DNA of 64,000 nucleotides from JAEUHQ01 sp964538915. Its GTDB lineage: Bacteria; Planctomycetota; UBA1135; UBA2386. The notes below the pieces were generated by a model that was not told the origin of the DNA, searched no databases, and worked only from the letters and a program-made list of their open reading frames with translations. Position numbers and translations under genes: made by a program. The DNA lies in NCBI GenBank assembly GCA_964538915.1, contig CAZIFB010000006.1, forward strand, positions 100,767 to 164,766. The letters run 5' to 3'. Below, piece after piece: positions 52,027 through 60,349 of this stretch; position 1 is the stretch's first letter, and each line of letters opens with the position of its first letter.

Positions 52027-53469
52027 ATGCGAACCCTGGCCGTCATCGAGATCGAAGAAGGATCCCTGTCGCTCACGTTCGGCGTGCGGGTGGGCAACGA
52101 TGCGCACGTCACTCGGTGCCATCGCGTCCAGCTGCCGGACACCGGGCGCGAGGCCCTCGTCAACGCGTTGAGGCCGCTCGCAGGCGAGTTCCTGCAGGAC
52201 GTCGACGGCGTGCACGTGATCCTCGGCGATCGGCGCACGCAGCACTTCGTCGCGGCCCTGCCGAGGATGCCGAACGCGGAGGCCGTCGAGTTCACGGTTC
52301 GCGAGGGCATGCGCACGACGAGCATGCCGAGCGCCGCGGAACTGCTCGTCGCGCCGCGCCTCGTGCGTCGGACGAAGGGCGGCAAGCTCGTCGTCGGCGC
52401 GACGGCGCTGCCACGCAACGTCTGGGAGCCGATGCGTGAGGCCTTCGTCGCGAGCGGCATCGACGTACTCGGTCTGCACTCGAGCGAAGCCTGTCTCGCC
52501 GCCGGCGGATTCGCGACGCTGCGTCGCACCGGCGCGCTGCGTTCCGAGGCGAAGACGGGGGAACGGTTCGCCGTGGTCGAGTGCGGCGGCGGTCGCGCGC
52601 GCTTCGTGCTCTGCGACGGACGCTCGGCGGTGCAGGTGCGCCGTTTCATGGTGGGGACCGCCGAGAACAACCCCGACGCACTCGCGACGCAGCTGGCCAT
52701 GGAACTGCCGCGCACCGTCGAGTGGCTGCGGGAGTCGGGGCACCAGGTACCGACGACACTCGTGCTCGGCAATCGTGTCGGAGTCCCCGACGATTCGCTC
52801 GACACGATTCGCGGCGACCTCGAGCGCGTCGTCAGGGCACCGGCCGTGGCGATGACCGGCTCCGTCGTCCCGAGTCTCGCGAGCGTCGCGCTGTTGCGCG
52901 AGACCGCTTCCGGGTCGCACTTGCCGTCGCTCCTGGCGACGCCGCGTTTCCGGCCGCGCACGGCATGGATGCGCACGATGTGGCTGCCGGTGACGGTCGC
53001 GGCGGGGGGGCTCTTCTCGCTGGTCGCGATCGACCAGCACCGCCTCACGATCGCGACGCGCAGCCGGATCGCGGAGACGCTCGAAGAGCGCGAGTCCGTT
53101 CGCGAACGGCTGGCCGAGGCGAACGTGCTCATCCGCACACCGTTCCAGTCCGATGCGCGCATCAACCAGCTGGCGATGGCGCTCGGCATGCGTCGTCCCG
53201 CCAGTCGACTCGTCGCCGAGGTCGCGAACGGTGCGTCCACGAACGTGCTGCTCGACGGTCTCCAGTTCGACAGCGACGAGCGCGTCGTCGTCACGGGCGT
53301 CGTGACCGGCGCTACGCGCTCCGCGGCGCTCTCGACGCTCGCGGACTTCGCGACGTTCGTGCGCAGCCTGCCCTACCTCGACCCGGATGCGCAGGAGGAC
53401 GTCGGCGAGGTGGTCGGACAGACCAACCAGTTCCGCTTCCGCCTGAGCATGGCATGGAGGCGCGCGTGA
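52027..53469 (+). CDS. PilM/MshI/GspL-like protein fused to a PilN-like segment
   Basis: The 480-residue protein starts with an actin-like domain (LAVIEIEEGSLSLTFGVRV; AVVECGGGRARFVLCDGRS). About residue 320 a membrane segment (WLPVTVAAGGLFSLVAI) follows, then a coiled region and a periplasmic ferredoxin-like domain (VLLDGLQFDSDERVVVTGV). This single-chain GspL-like layout links the cytoplasmic ATPase to the periplasmic assembly. Its stop overlaps the next gene's GTG (GTGA at 53466-53469). Confidence 0.82.
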   Translation: MRTLAVIEIEEGSLSLTFGVRVGNDAHVTRCHRVQLPDTGREALVNALRPLAGEFLQDVDGVHVILGDRRTQHFVAALPRMPNAEAVEFTVREGMRTTSMPSAAELLVAPRLVRRTKGGKLVVGATALPRNVWEPMREAFVASGIDVLGLHSSEACLAAGGFATLRRTGALRSEAKTGERFAVVECGGGRARFVLCDGRSAVQVRRFMVGTAENNPDALATQLAMELPRTVEWLRESGHQVPTTLVLGNRVGVPDDSLDTIRGDLERVVRAPAVAMTGSVVPSLASVALLRETASGSHLPSLLATPRFRPRTAWMRTMWLPVTVAAGGLFSLVAIDQHRLTIATRSRIAETLEERESVRERLAEANVLIRTPFQSDARINQLAMALGMRRPASRLVAEVANGASTNVLLDGLQFDSDERVVVTGVVTGATRSAALSTLADFATFVRSLPYLDPDAQEDVGEVVGQTNQFRFRLSMAWRRA

Positions 53470-53969
53470 AGAGTCTCCGAGGAGTTTCGCTCGTTCCGGC
53501 CGTGGCGATCGTCGCGGTCGTCGGCCAGGCCGTGCTCGCCGGCGCGGCGACGTTCTCGCGGCGTGCGGCAGAGCGTGAGCTCGAGCGCGAGTCCGGGCTG
53601 ACCGCGACCTACACGGCGCAACTCGGCCACGGCGGGCGCGCGCAGACCTCCGTCGCTGCGGTCGGGCCGCACGCCGAGTTGCTGCCGAGCGCCGACGTCG
53701 CGGGCACGCTGCGTGTGCTGCAGAACCTCGGCGACCAGTACACGGTCACCTTGGCGTCGGTGAAGGCGATGCCGGCCACGACGCCTGGCCGGCAGCCCTT
53801 CTCGATCACCGGCCGCGGCTCGCCGACGCAGCTGTGCGCGTTCCTGGCGGGCATCGAACATCACGAACGTCTCATGGTGATCGAGTCGGGCAAGGTGTCT
53901 CCGGGCACCGGGGACGACGTGAGCTTCGAGGTCGCGCTCTCGACGCACCACGCCGGGGGTGTGCGATGA
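53466..53969 (+). CDS. PilO/GspM/MshJ-like pilus assembly protein
   Basis: The 167-residue bitopic protein has one N-terminal membrane segment (VPAVAIVAVVGQAVLAGAA), a short coil, then a ferredoxin-like domain (TVTLASVKAMPATTPGRQPF; LCAFLAGIEHHERLMVIESG). This matches PilO/GspM-type partners by topology and size. It is coupled to the upstream gene (GTGA) and downstream gene (ATGA at 53966-53969). Confidence 0.78.
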   Translation: MKSLRGVSLVPAVAIVAVVGQAVLAGAATFSRRAAERELERESGLTATYTAQLGHGGRAQTSVAAVGPHAELLPSADVAGTLRVLQNLGDQYTVTLASVKAMPATTPGRQPFSITGRGSPTQLCAFLAGIEHHERLMVIESGKVSPGTGDDVSFEVALSTHHAGGVR

Positions 53970-54586
53970 CCGCGCGGCGAACGAAGCGGCGTCTCGGCGT
54001 CGGCCAGGCGCTGATGCTGCTCGCGGCGAGCGCCGCGGGGGCTCTCTGGTCGATGATCGGTTCCGCGAGCCCGAACGCGGCTCCCGACAGCGGATCGGCG
54101 ACCATCGAACAGGTTGCCGACGACGCCGACGCGGCGGGGTCGCCCGCGGCAGACGAGTCCGCACACTTGATGCGACAGGACCTGCTCGCGGAGTACGGCT
54201 CGTGCGCGGCCGGCACACGCGTGCGCATGGCCTTCGCGACGCTTCTCGACGTGGCCATCGCCGCGGCGCCGGCCGCCGAAACCGCGGCTGGTCGCCGCTG
54301 GGTCGGTGCGGACCCGCCGGTGTTGCAGATCGGCGTCGTGATGGTCGGCGAAGCAGTGCGACGGGCGGTCGTGAACGGCGTGGTCGTAGGAGTCGGCGAC
54401 CGCATCGCCGACGCGACGGTCGTGTCGATCGAACGCGACACCATCGGTGTCGTGCAGGCCAACCGGCGCCTCACCTACGACTTCGACAACGGCTATCCGC
54501 GCGAGTTCCGAGGGGAACTGAAGCGACGCGGAACGGCGAACGCGGAGATCACGAACCCCGCGGCGCAACCTCAGGAGAATCGATGA
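53966..54586 (+). CDS. PilP/GspC/MshK-like periplasmic linker
   Basis: The 206-residue protein has one N-terminal membrane segment (LGVGQALMLLAASAAGALW), an Asp/Ala-rich linker and a small beta domain (GEAVRRAVVNGVVVGVGDRI; VVSIERDTIGVVQANRR) similar to the homology region of GspC or PilP. It is expected to contact the secretin. The stop overlaps the secretin ATG (ATGA at 54583-54586). Confidence 0.72.
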   Translation: MTARRTKRRLGVGQALMLLAASAAGALWSMIGSASPNAAPDSGSATIEQVADDADAAGSPAADESAHLMRQDLLAEYGSCAAGTRVRMAFATLLDVAIAAAPAAETAAGRRWVGADPPVLQIGVVMVGEAVRRAVVNGVVVGVGDRIADATVVSIERDTIGVVQANRRLTYDFDNGYPREFRGELKRRGTANAEITNPAAQPQENR

Positions 54587-56802
54587 AGACGCTTCCCTCC
54601 AAGTCCCTGCTCGCCGCCTCGGCGATCCTCGCGGCGTGCGCCACGACCGGGGGTGGTTCGCCGCCTCGCCTCGACCACGAACAGGGCGTCGGGGCACCCC
54701 GCTTCGAGCCGATGCTGGTCGTGCCGATGCCGCCGCTGCAGGCGCAGGTCGCGACGGGGCGTGCGGTCGAGGCGCTCCAGGCGCGCAAGACTCCGATCGG
54801 CGACGTGCTGCTCACGCTGTTCCGCGACTCGGACATCAACCTGCTGATCGATCCGTCCGTGCAGGCGACCGACTGCACCTTCGACATCAAGCGCTCGACG
54901 ATCGAAGAGGCGTTCGACGCGCTGTTGCGCAGCCAGGATCTCGCGTACGAGTGGGACGGCGGCTTCCTGCGCGTCCGGAGCGTCGCCCGCGAGACGATCC
55001 ACGTCGACCTGATGGAGACCGGTGCGGGCGGCTCGCAGTCGTCCGGGTCGGGTTCGTCGGGTTCGTCCAGTTCGTCCTCGTCGTCGGCGGCGAACACGGG
55101 CAATCGGCAGGAGAGCTTCTGGGACGAGATCGAGTCGAACCTGCCGACGCTCCTGGGCGAGAACGCGTCGTTCGTGGTGAATCGCACCGCGTCGACGATC
55201 CACGTCGAAGCGCGTCCGAGCGGCATCGCGCGCCTGCGCGAGGTCGTGGGAGCGACGACGCGGCAGGCCAACCAGCAGGTCTCGCTCGAGGCGCGTATCC
55301 TCGAAGTCCGCCTCGCCGACAACTACAGCCTCGGGGTGAACTGGTCGCTGCTGCCAGGACTGTTCAACAGCAACAAGACGGGCCTCGCCGGCGGCGGCTC
55401 CGTGATGCAGCAGGCGGCGGCGTCCGGCGGCACGGCGCTGACGTTCGGCATCCTCGACGGCGGCGACTTCTCGCTCTTCGTCGACGCACTTGAGCAACAG
55501 GGCCAGGTGCGGGTGCTCAGCAGCCCGCGCGTGTCCGCGATGAACAACCAGTCCGCGACGATTTCCGTCACGGACCAGATCCCGTACATCACGCGTGAGG
55601 TGATCGACGACCAGGGCGTGGCGCGCACGGAGTTCGGCGTCGAGTTCGCGCAGGCCGGCGTCGTCCTGAACGTCCGTCCGATGATCGGCCAGGACGGGAT
55701 GATCTCGTGTTCCATCACGCCGCAGGTGCGCGAGCAGACCGGCACCGTGGTGACGCCCGACGGCCTCGTCGTCGTTCCCGTCATCAGCGAGCGTGAGGCC
55801 ACGACGACGGTGCGCGTCGCCGACGGCCAGGCGATCGCGCTCGGCGGTCTGCGCAGCACGCGCAAGAGCGAAACGCGTCAAGGCATCCCGTTCCTGATGA
55901 ACGTGCCGTGGGTCGGCCAGCTCTTCTCGAGCACCGTGCAGGAGCGAACCGAGGTCGAACTGATGATCGTGCTGGTGCCGCGCGTTCTCGACGACACCTG
56001 GATCGCCGAGGAAGTCGGGCGCGGGTCGCATCGCCTCGTGCAGCTGCGCCGCGGCTTCCAGTGGAACTCGATCACGCTCGAGGGCTGTCGACCGGAGGAC
56101 TGGTCCGGCGGTTCGCTGCAGGGGCTGGCGCAGGCGGCGGTCGCGCCGGAGGCGCGCATGCCGGTCGCCGCGCCACGAGCGCTGCCCCCGGATCGCGGCA
56201 CGACCGTGACCAGGAAGGGTCTCGCGGATCACATGCTCGCCGGTGTCGACGACCAGCTCGCGCACGGCGACGTGTCGGGTGCGCTCGCGGTGATCGAACG
56301 CGCGCTGTCGCTCGAGCCGTCGCGTGCGGACGCCGCGGTCGCCGCGGCGGTGCTGCTGGAGCGCCGCGGCGAGCGTGGGCGGGCGCGTGCCCTGTTCGAT
56401 CGTGCGCTCGCGACGAACCCCGGCGACGTGGTCGGCCTCACCGGTCGCGGTGTTCTCGAACTCGACGATGGATCGCCGTTCGCCGCGAAGCGCTACCTCG
56501 AACGGGCGCACGAGATCGGCCAGACCAGTCTGACGGCGGCCAATCTCGGCGCCGCGCTCGTGTCGCTCGGCGAACACCGGGCGGCGATCGATCTGCTGCA
56601 GCCGCTCGCCGTCGAGGGGGCGCCGCCCGAGCTGTTCGCGAACCTCGCGTTCGCCGAGGTGTCGAGCGGGCATGCCGACGCGGCGAAGCTGACTCTGGCG
56701 AAGGCGCTGGCGGCCGGCGTCGACGCGCGCAATCCGCGCATCGTGGCCCTGGACCGTCTCGTGACGGAGGCCGTCCAGGCGGCCGCCGCTCCGAAGCCCT
56801 GA
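54583..56802 (+). CDS. Secretin lipoprotein fused to C-terminal TPR repeats
   Basis: The 739-residue outer-membrane channel subunit has a lipoprotein signal (lipobox LAAC), an N-domain (DINLLIDPSV; DALLRSQDLAYEW), a Ser-rich linker, and a secretin core: QQVSLEARILEVRLAD, QGQVRVLSSPRVSAMNNQSA, VEFAQAGVVLNVRPMIG, GIPFLMNVPWVGQLFSS, TEVELMIVLVPRVL. The last 190 residues are helical TPR-like repeats (LAHGDVSGALAVIERALSLE; GRARALFDRALATNPGD). In MSHA systems secretin (MshL) and TPR protein (MshN) are separate, so a fusion is unusual. AGGAGA lies seven bases before ATG 54583. Confidence 0.92.
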   Translation: MKTLPSKSLLAASAILAACATTGGGSPPRLDHEQGVGAPRFEPMLVVPMPPLQAQVATGRAVEALQARKTPIGDVLLTLFRDSDINLLIDPSVQATDCTFDIKRSTIEEAFDALLRSQDLAYEWDGGFLRVRSVARETIHVDLMETGAGGSQSSGSGSSGSSSSSSSSAANTGNRQESFWDEIESNLPTLLGENASFVVNRTASTIHVEARPSGIARLREVVGATTRQANQQVSLEARILEVRLADNYSLGVNWSLLPGLFNSNKTGLAGGGSVMQQAAASGGTALTFGILDGGDFSLFVDALEQQGQVRVLSSPRVSAMNNQSATISVTDQIPYITREVIDDQGVARTEFGVEFAQAGVVLNVRPMIGQDGMISCSITPQVREQTGTVVTPDGLVVVPVISEREATTTVRVADGQAIALGGLRSTRKSETRQGIPFLMNVPWVGQLFSSTVQERTEVELMIVLVPRVLDDTWIAEEVGRGSHRLVQLRRGFQWNSITLEGCRPEDWSGGSLQGLAQAAVAPEARMPVAAPRALPPDRGTTVTRKGLADHMLAGVDDQLAHGDVSGALAVIERALSLEPSRADAAVAAAVLLERRGERGRARALFDRALATNPGDVVGLTGRGVLELDDGSPFAAKRYLERAHEIGQTSLTAANLGAALVSLGEHRAAIDLLQPLAVEGAPPELFANLAFAEVSSGHADAAKLTLAKALAAGVDARNPRIVALDRLVTEAVQAAAAPKP

Positions 56803-56847
56803 CCCGCTCGGGTTCGTCGACCGCGGCACGCCTGCGGCGGCCGGAGA

Positions 56848-57105
56848 TCAGTTGCGCGAGGGAAGGGCGGGAGCCTCGCTCCGATCCTCGGCTCCCATGT
56901 CGAGGGCGACGAGGGCGGCGAGGTAGACCGCCGATTGCTCGGGCCATTGCGAGACCAGCTCGCGCGCGACGGCGACGAAGTCGCGGAAAGGGATCACTTC
57001 TTCGCGGCCGCGCCGGAGCAGCTGGCTTCCGAAGTGCAGAGCGTGGGGAGTCGTGAGGCGCCGCAGCGACGCGCGAGCGGCAGGGTCGGGGAGGTTTCGG
57101 TTCAT
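56848..57105 (-). CDS. Small hypothetical protein
   Basis: The 85-residue protein from ATG 57105 starts MNRNLPDPAARASLRRL and ends with an acidic/Pro tail. It has no signal peptide or membrane segment, and a helical middle (REEVIPFRDFVAVARELVSQ). No family was recognised. It lies downstream of the selenoprotein gene on the same strand. Confidence 0.5.
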   Translation of the reverse strand: MNRNLPDPAARASLRRLTTPHALHFGSQLLRRGREEVIPFRDFVAVARELVSQWPEQSAVYLAALVALDMGAEDRSEAPALPSRN

Positions 57106-57267
57106 GGGGGCGACCGCGCGCCGCGGTCTCGACACGATCGCGTGCGGCGGCACGGAGAAGGTGCGGGATCCGGGGGCAAGCCTGCTGCCGCCGGCCTGCC
57201 CGCTTTGCCCGGCGATCCGTCGAGTCGTGACGCCGCGGTGCGAGCGGCTGTGGGGTCGCGTTCGTGC

Positions 57268-57284
57268 CCACCATCGTCTGGTGG
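57268..57284 (-). terminator. Hairpin after the selenoprotein gene
   Basis: CCACCA (57268-57273) and TGGTGG (57279-57284) form a 6-bp stem with a five-base loop, 22 bases past the selenoprotein stop on the minus strand. No T-run follows, so termination is tentative. Confidence 0.3.
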
Positions 57285-57305
57285 ATGACCGATTCCGCGG
57301 GCGGC

Positions 57306-57533
57306 TCAGCGATCGCGCAGCGCCGCGAGGATCTCGTCGTGCTCCGGGAAGCGATGTTCGCGCCCGCGTTTGTCCCACACGATCTTGCCGTCCACCTTCA
57401 CGAGGAAATCGCCGCGGCCACCGGGCACCTTGTCGACGTGTACGTCCGGGCGGGCGCTCCGGATCGCGGCGGCCAGACCGACCGCCTTCGGCAGGTAGTT
57501 TCAAACGACGCAGTACTCGATCGTCACGTCCAT
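57306..57533 (-). CDS. SelW-like (Rdx family) selenoprotein with in-frame UGA
   Basis: Reading TGA at 57501-57503 as selenocysteine gives a 75-residue protein with the redox motif Cys8-Val-Val-Sec11 (IEYCVVUNYLPKAVGLAAAI). Past the UGA the chain continues VPGGRGDFLVKVDGKIVWDK and RFPEHDEILAALRDR, a close match to the SelT/SelW/SelH (Rdx) thioredoxin-like pattern of G-x-F-x-V, iWDK and RFPE-x-E-i. The normal TGA stop is at 57306-57308. Homologues often have CxxC or CxxU. Without Sec reading the frame would stop after ten codons, yet it continues as a complete family domain. A SECIS-like hairpin follows the UGA. Function is probably thiol redox. SelA, SelB, SelD and tRNA-Sec are expected elsewhere. 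Confidence 0.9.
57468..57486 (-). promoter_or_regulatory. Candidate bacterial SECIS element
   Basis: On the minus-strand RNA, GGCGGUC pairs with GGCCGCC (seven pairs, one G-U) around the loop GGUCU. The apical loop starts 22 bases after the UGA, and its first two bases are G. Bacterial SECIS elements need a short stem, a G at the loop start and a loop about 16-37 bases downstream of the UGA, so the element fits. SelB binding is the expected role. Confidence 0.72.
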
Positions 57534-57598
57534 GGCGGCGAGTCTAGGCCACGGGGGCCGGGTGCCAAGGCTGCGGACCGCCGGCGGGCGGAAGAGAT

Positions 57599-57632
57599 GG
57601 GCCCGCACGTCGTGGTAGCGCCGTGCGGGCCC
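57599..57632 (-). terminator. Strong GC hairpin after the DUF423 gene
   Basis: GGGCCCGCAC (57599-57608) and GTGCGGGCCC (57623-57632) are perfect 10-base arms around a 14-base loop. It lies between DUF423 and the selenoprotein on the minus strand. There is no T-run. It could separate the two transcripts. Confidence 0.4.
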
Positions 57633-57757
57633 GCGCTTCGGGCCCGTCCCGTCGCATTCGGGCCTCGAAGCGGCCGCAAGTGGAGTCGACCGCGAACCTG
57701 GACGCGATGGGCTCGACTACGCAGACCTCGCGGGCTCATCGGCGGCGCCGACCTTCG

Positions 57758-58129
57758 TCACCGTGATCGTGTCGTGCCGCGCACGACCAGTGCGATCCAG
57801 CCCAGGAGGAACGCGCCGCCGCCGACCGGCGTAACGAAGACGAGCGGGTGCAGGCCGGTGAACACGAAGGCGTAGAGCGAACCCGAGAAGAGCACGATGC
57901 CGGCGACGAAGAGTGCCGCCGCGGTGCGGGTCCGGAAGCCCTGGACCTCGAGGGCGCCGCACGCGAGCAGGGCCAGCGCGTGGTACATCTGCCAGCGCAC
58001 ACCGGTTTCGAAGGTCTGCAGGGCGTCGGCGGGGAAGCGGGTCTTCATCGCGTGGGCGCCGAACGCACCGAGGGCCACGCCGAGGCCCGCGAAGAGCGCC
58101 CCGAGGCGCACGGAACCGGATGCCGTCAT
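57758..58129 (-). CDS. DUF423 (YwdK-type) small membrane protein
   Basis: The 123-residue protein has four hydrophobic segments and the family hallmarks GALFAGLGVALGAFGAHAMK, QTFETGVRWQMYHALALLA, IVLFSGSLYAF and TPVGGGAFLLGWIAL. It is an inner-membrane protein of unknown function. ATG 58129 precedes the first helix. The segment 57534-57757 has no gene and holds the hairpin at 57599. Confidence 0.9.
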   Translation of the reverse strand: MTASGSVRLGALFAGLGVALGAFGAHAMKTRFPADALQTFETGVRWQMYHALALLACGALEVQGFRTRTAAALFVAGIVLFSGSLYAFVFTGLHPLVFVTPVGGGAFLLGWIALVVRGTTRSR

Positions 58130-58162
58130 CCGCGGGATGGTACCGGGGCGCTCGGGCCGGCG

Positions 58163-58294
58163 TCAGCGACAGTGGCGGATGGGGTGGCACCGCGGGCCGT
58201 CCCAGCAGTGGCGGTGGAAGTGGCAGGCGCCGAGGGATGCGCAGACCACGGCGGCGATCAGGAGGCGTAGGGAGCGACGTGCGAACTGGTTCAT
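58163..58294 (-). CDS. Very small His/Cys-rich lipoprotein
   Basis: The 43-residue protein has a lipoprotein signal (LRLLIAAVVCASLGAC). The tail is only about 18 residues and rich in His, Cys and Arg (HFHRHCWDGPRCHPIRHC). A GGAG lies ten bases before ATG 58294. The cysteine/histidine spacing could bind metal. It lies 33 bases upstream of the DUF423 start, so they may share a transcript. Confidence 0.6.
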   Translation of the reverse strand: MNQFARRSLRLLIAAVVCASLGACHFHRHCWDGPRCHPIRHCR

Positions 58295-58398
58295 GGATGG
58301 TCTCCGTAACGGGGGGCGCAGAGCGCGGGGCGTGTCCCGGCGTTGTCGCTGCGGGAGGGGCTTCGTCCCGGAGGCGGCTCGAGCCGATAACACGGGTC

Positions 58399-60324
58399 AT
58401 GCGTACTCTCGTCGCCGTCGTTCTCTCGCTCTGCCTCGGCCGCGGTTCGACCGCGCAGGGCGACGGTGCTCCGCCCGAACTGCCCGCCGCCACCGCGGCG
58501 ATGCGGCACGCCGCGCTGGACCTGAAGACCGGCGCCGGGCTCGTGGTCGTCCGCGAGGAAGGAGAGCTGCATCGCAGCGTGCACGGCGGCATGACGACGG
58601 ACGAGGTCCTGCCGATCGCCTCGGCGAGCAAGTGGCTCGCCGTCGCCGTGGTGCTGACATTCGTCGACGAAGGCAAGCTGGACCTCGACGTGCCGGTGTC
58701 ACGCTACGTGAAGGAGTTCGATCGCGCGGACAAGGAGGCCCTCACGCTGCGTCAATGCCTCGCCCACACCGGCGGACTGCCGGCGCGGCTCGAGGAGCGA
58801 ATGCGCGGCTTCGACATGGCGAAGTTCGCGGCGGCTGCCGCGGACGCCGGGCTGCGCGACAACCCGGGTGTGTCGTTCCGCTACGGCGGCACGGGCTTCC
58901 AGGTCGCCGCGGTCGCGTGCGAACGGGTCGCCGGGAAGTCGTGGCACGAACTCTTCGCGGAGCGCATCGCGGTCCCGCTCGGCCTCGAGAACACGCGCTT
59001 CGGCACACTCTTGCCCGTCGGCGGCGAAGCGGGGACCGCGGCGTTGCCGTGGGTCGCGGGCGGTGCGGTGTCGACGCTCGCCGACTACGAACGCTTCGTG
59101 CGCATGCTGGTCGGCAAGGGTGAGTACGGCGGTCGCCGCGTGTTGTCCGAAGCGAGTGTGCAGGCGATGTTCCGCGACCAGGTGCCCGAGCGCATCGAAG
59201 TGCGCGCCGTCGGTTTCGACGCGGCGGAGGTGCGCTACGGCCTCGGCACGTGGATCGAACGGCTCGCCGACGGCGGCATTCGAGTCAGCGATCCGGGTGC
59301 GTTCGGCTTCACTCCGTGGATCGACCTCGATCTCGGCACAGGCGGCGTGTTCGCGGTTCGCGATCGGGTCGGCCGCGTCATGCCACACGTTCGCTCGGTG
59401 CAGGACGTCGTCCGGCAGGCCGTGCTCTCCCCGGCGGTGGCGGGCACGTCGAGCGACGTGACCCTCGAACACGGGGGCCGCGAGCGGCACTACTCGCTGC
59501 ACGTTCCGCCCGATGCGCAAGGCGCCGCCGGGCTGCCCCTGCTCGTCGTGCTGCACGGCGGCGGCGGCAACGGCGAGCAGGCGCGAGGCGCGACCGGGCT
59601 CGCGGAACTCGGCACTCGTGCCGGGTTCGTCGTGGCGTTCCCCGACGGCACGGGCCCGCTCCGCGGGCGCCTGCTGACCTGGAACTACGGCGGCCTCCCC
59701 GTCTACGCGAGCGAGCGCGACGTCGACGACGTCGGGTTCGTGCGCGCGCTGGTCGTCGACGTGGCGAAGCGGGTCGCGATCGACCCGGATCGGGTGTTCG
59801 CGGCCGGACACAGCAACGGCGGCATGATGTGCCACCGCCTCGCGCGCGAGGCCGGAGACGTCTTCCGCGGCATCGCGGTGGTCTCGGGCGCGATGAACTT
59901 CACGGCGAAGGACGCCGCGTCGCCGATCGCCGTGCTCCTGATCCACGGCACCGCCGACGAACACGTGCTCTTCCAGGGCGGCGCACCGCGATCCGCGATA
60001 GGCCGCGCGGGCGAGCGCAGCGACGCGTCGGTGCAGGCGGCGATCGACTACTACGTCGCGCGCAACGGCGTGCTCGGTTACCCCGAGACGAAGGTGGACG
60101 GCAAGGTCCGCACCGACACATACGCGACCGCACGGGAAGGCGGGGCAGGTGTGCCCGTGCGCCTTATCCGCCTCGAAGGCGGGGGGCACGCATGGCCCGG
60201 CTCCGCGGAGAGGACGCGAGCGATCGCCGACCAGCCGTTCCCCTTCGACGCGTCGCGCGCGATCGTCGAGTTCTTCTCGTCGCTGCGGCCGATGCCGCGC
60301 GGCAGCGCTCCAGCGCCTCGCTGA
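58399..60324 (+). CDS. Secreted fusion: beta-lactamase-like serine hydrolase and PHB-depolymerase-like esterase
   Basis: The 641-residue protein has a signal peptide (TLVAVVLSLCLGRGSTAQ). Residues 25-340 form a class C beta-lactamase-type domain with nucleophile Ser75 and Lys78 (SASK), Tyr in FRYGGTGFQ and LAHTGGLP. Residues 355-640 form an LpqC/PHB-depolymerase esterase with HGGGGNGEQARG, AAGHSNGGMMCHRLA (nucleophile), HGTADEHV and GGGHAWPG. Two serine hydrolases in one secreted chain could cleave a polymer and its linked esters, or one could process the other's product. It starts divergently from the small lipoprotein. Confidence 0.9.
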   Translation: MRTLVAVVLSLCLGRGSTAQGDGAPPELPAATAAMRHAALDLKTGAGLVVVREEGELHRSVHGGMTTDEVLPIASASKWLAVAVVLTFVDEGKLDLDVPVSRYVKEFDRADKEALTLRQCLAHTGGLPARLEERMRGFDMAKFAAAAADAGLRDNPGVSFRYGGTGFQVAAVACERVAGKSWHELFAERIAVPLGLENTRFGTLLPVGGEAGTAALPWVAGGAVSTLADYERFVRMLVGKGEYGGRRVLSEASVQAMFRDQVPERIEVRAVGFDAAEVRYGLGTWIERLADGGIRVSDPGAFGFTPWIDLDLGTGGVFAVRDRVGRVMPHVRSVQDVVRQAVLSPAVAGTSSDVTLEHGGRERHYSLHVPPDAQGAAGLPLLVVLHGGGGNGEQARGATGLAELGTRAGFVVAFPDGTGPLRGRLLTWNYGGLPVYASERDVDDVGFVRALVVDVAKRVAIDPDRVFAAGHSNGGMMCHRLAREAGDVFRGIAVVSGAMNFTAKDAASPIAVLLIHGTADEHVLFQGGAPRSAIGRAGERSDASVQAAIDYYVARNGVLGYPETKVDGKVRTDTYATAREGGAGVPVRLIRLEGGGHAWPGSAERTRAIADQPFPFDASRAIVEFFSSLRPMPRGSAPAPR

Positions 60325-60349
60325 GACCGCGCTCCGAGGCGCGCGCCGG

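Noticed and set aside
57309..57504. An Arg/Pro-rich minus-strand frame running through the selenoprotein region into the 85-residue gene.
   Set aside because: It overlaps the Sec gene in another frame and resembles a shadow; the 85-residue gene starts at 57105.
57268..57632. Strong intrinsic terminators with T-runs between the small genes.
   Set aside because: Hairpins exist, but none is followed by a T-run, so they are only tentative.
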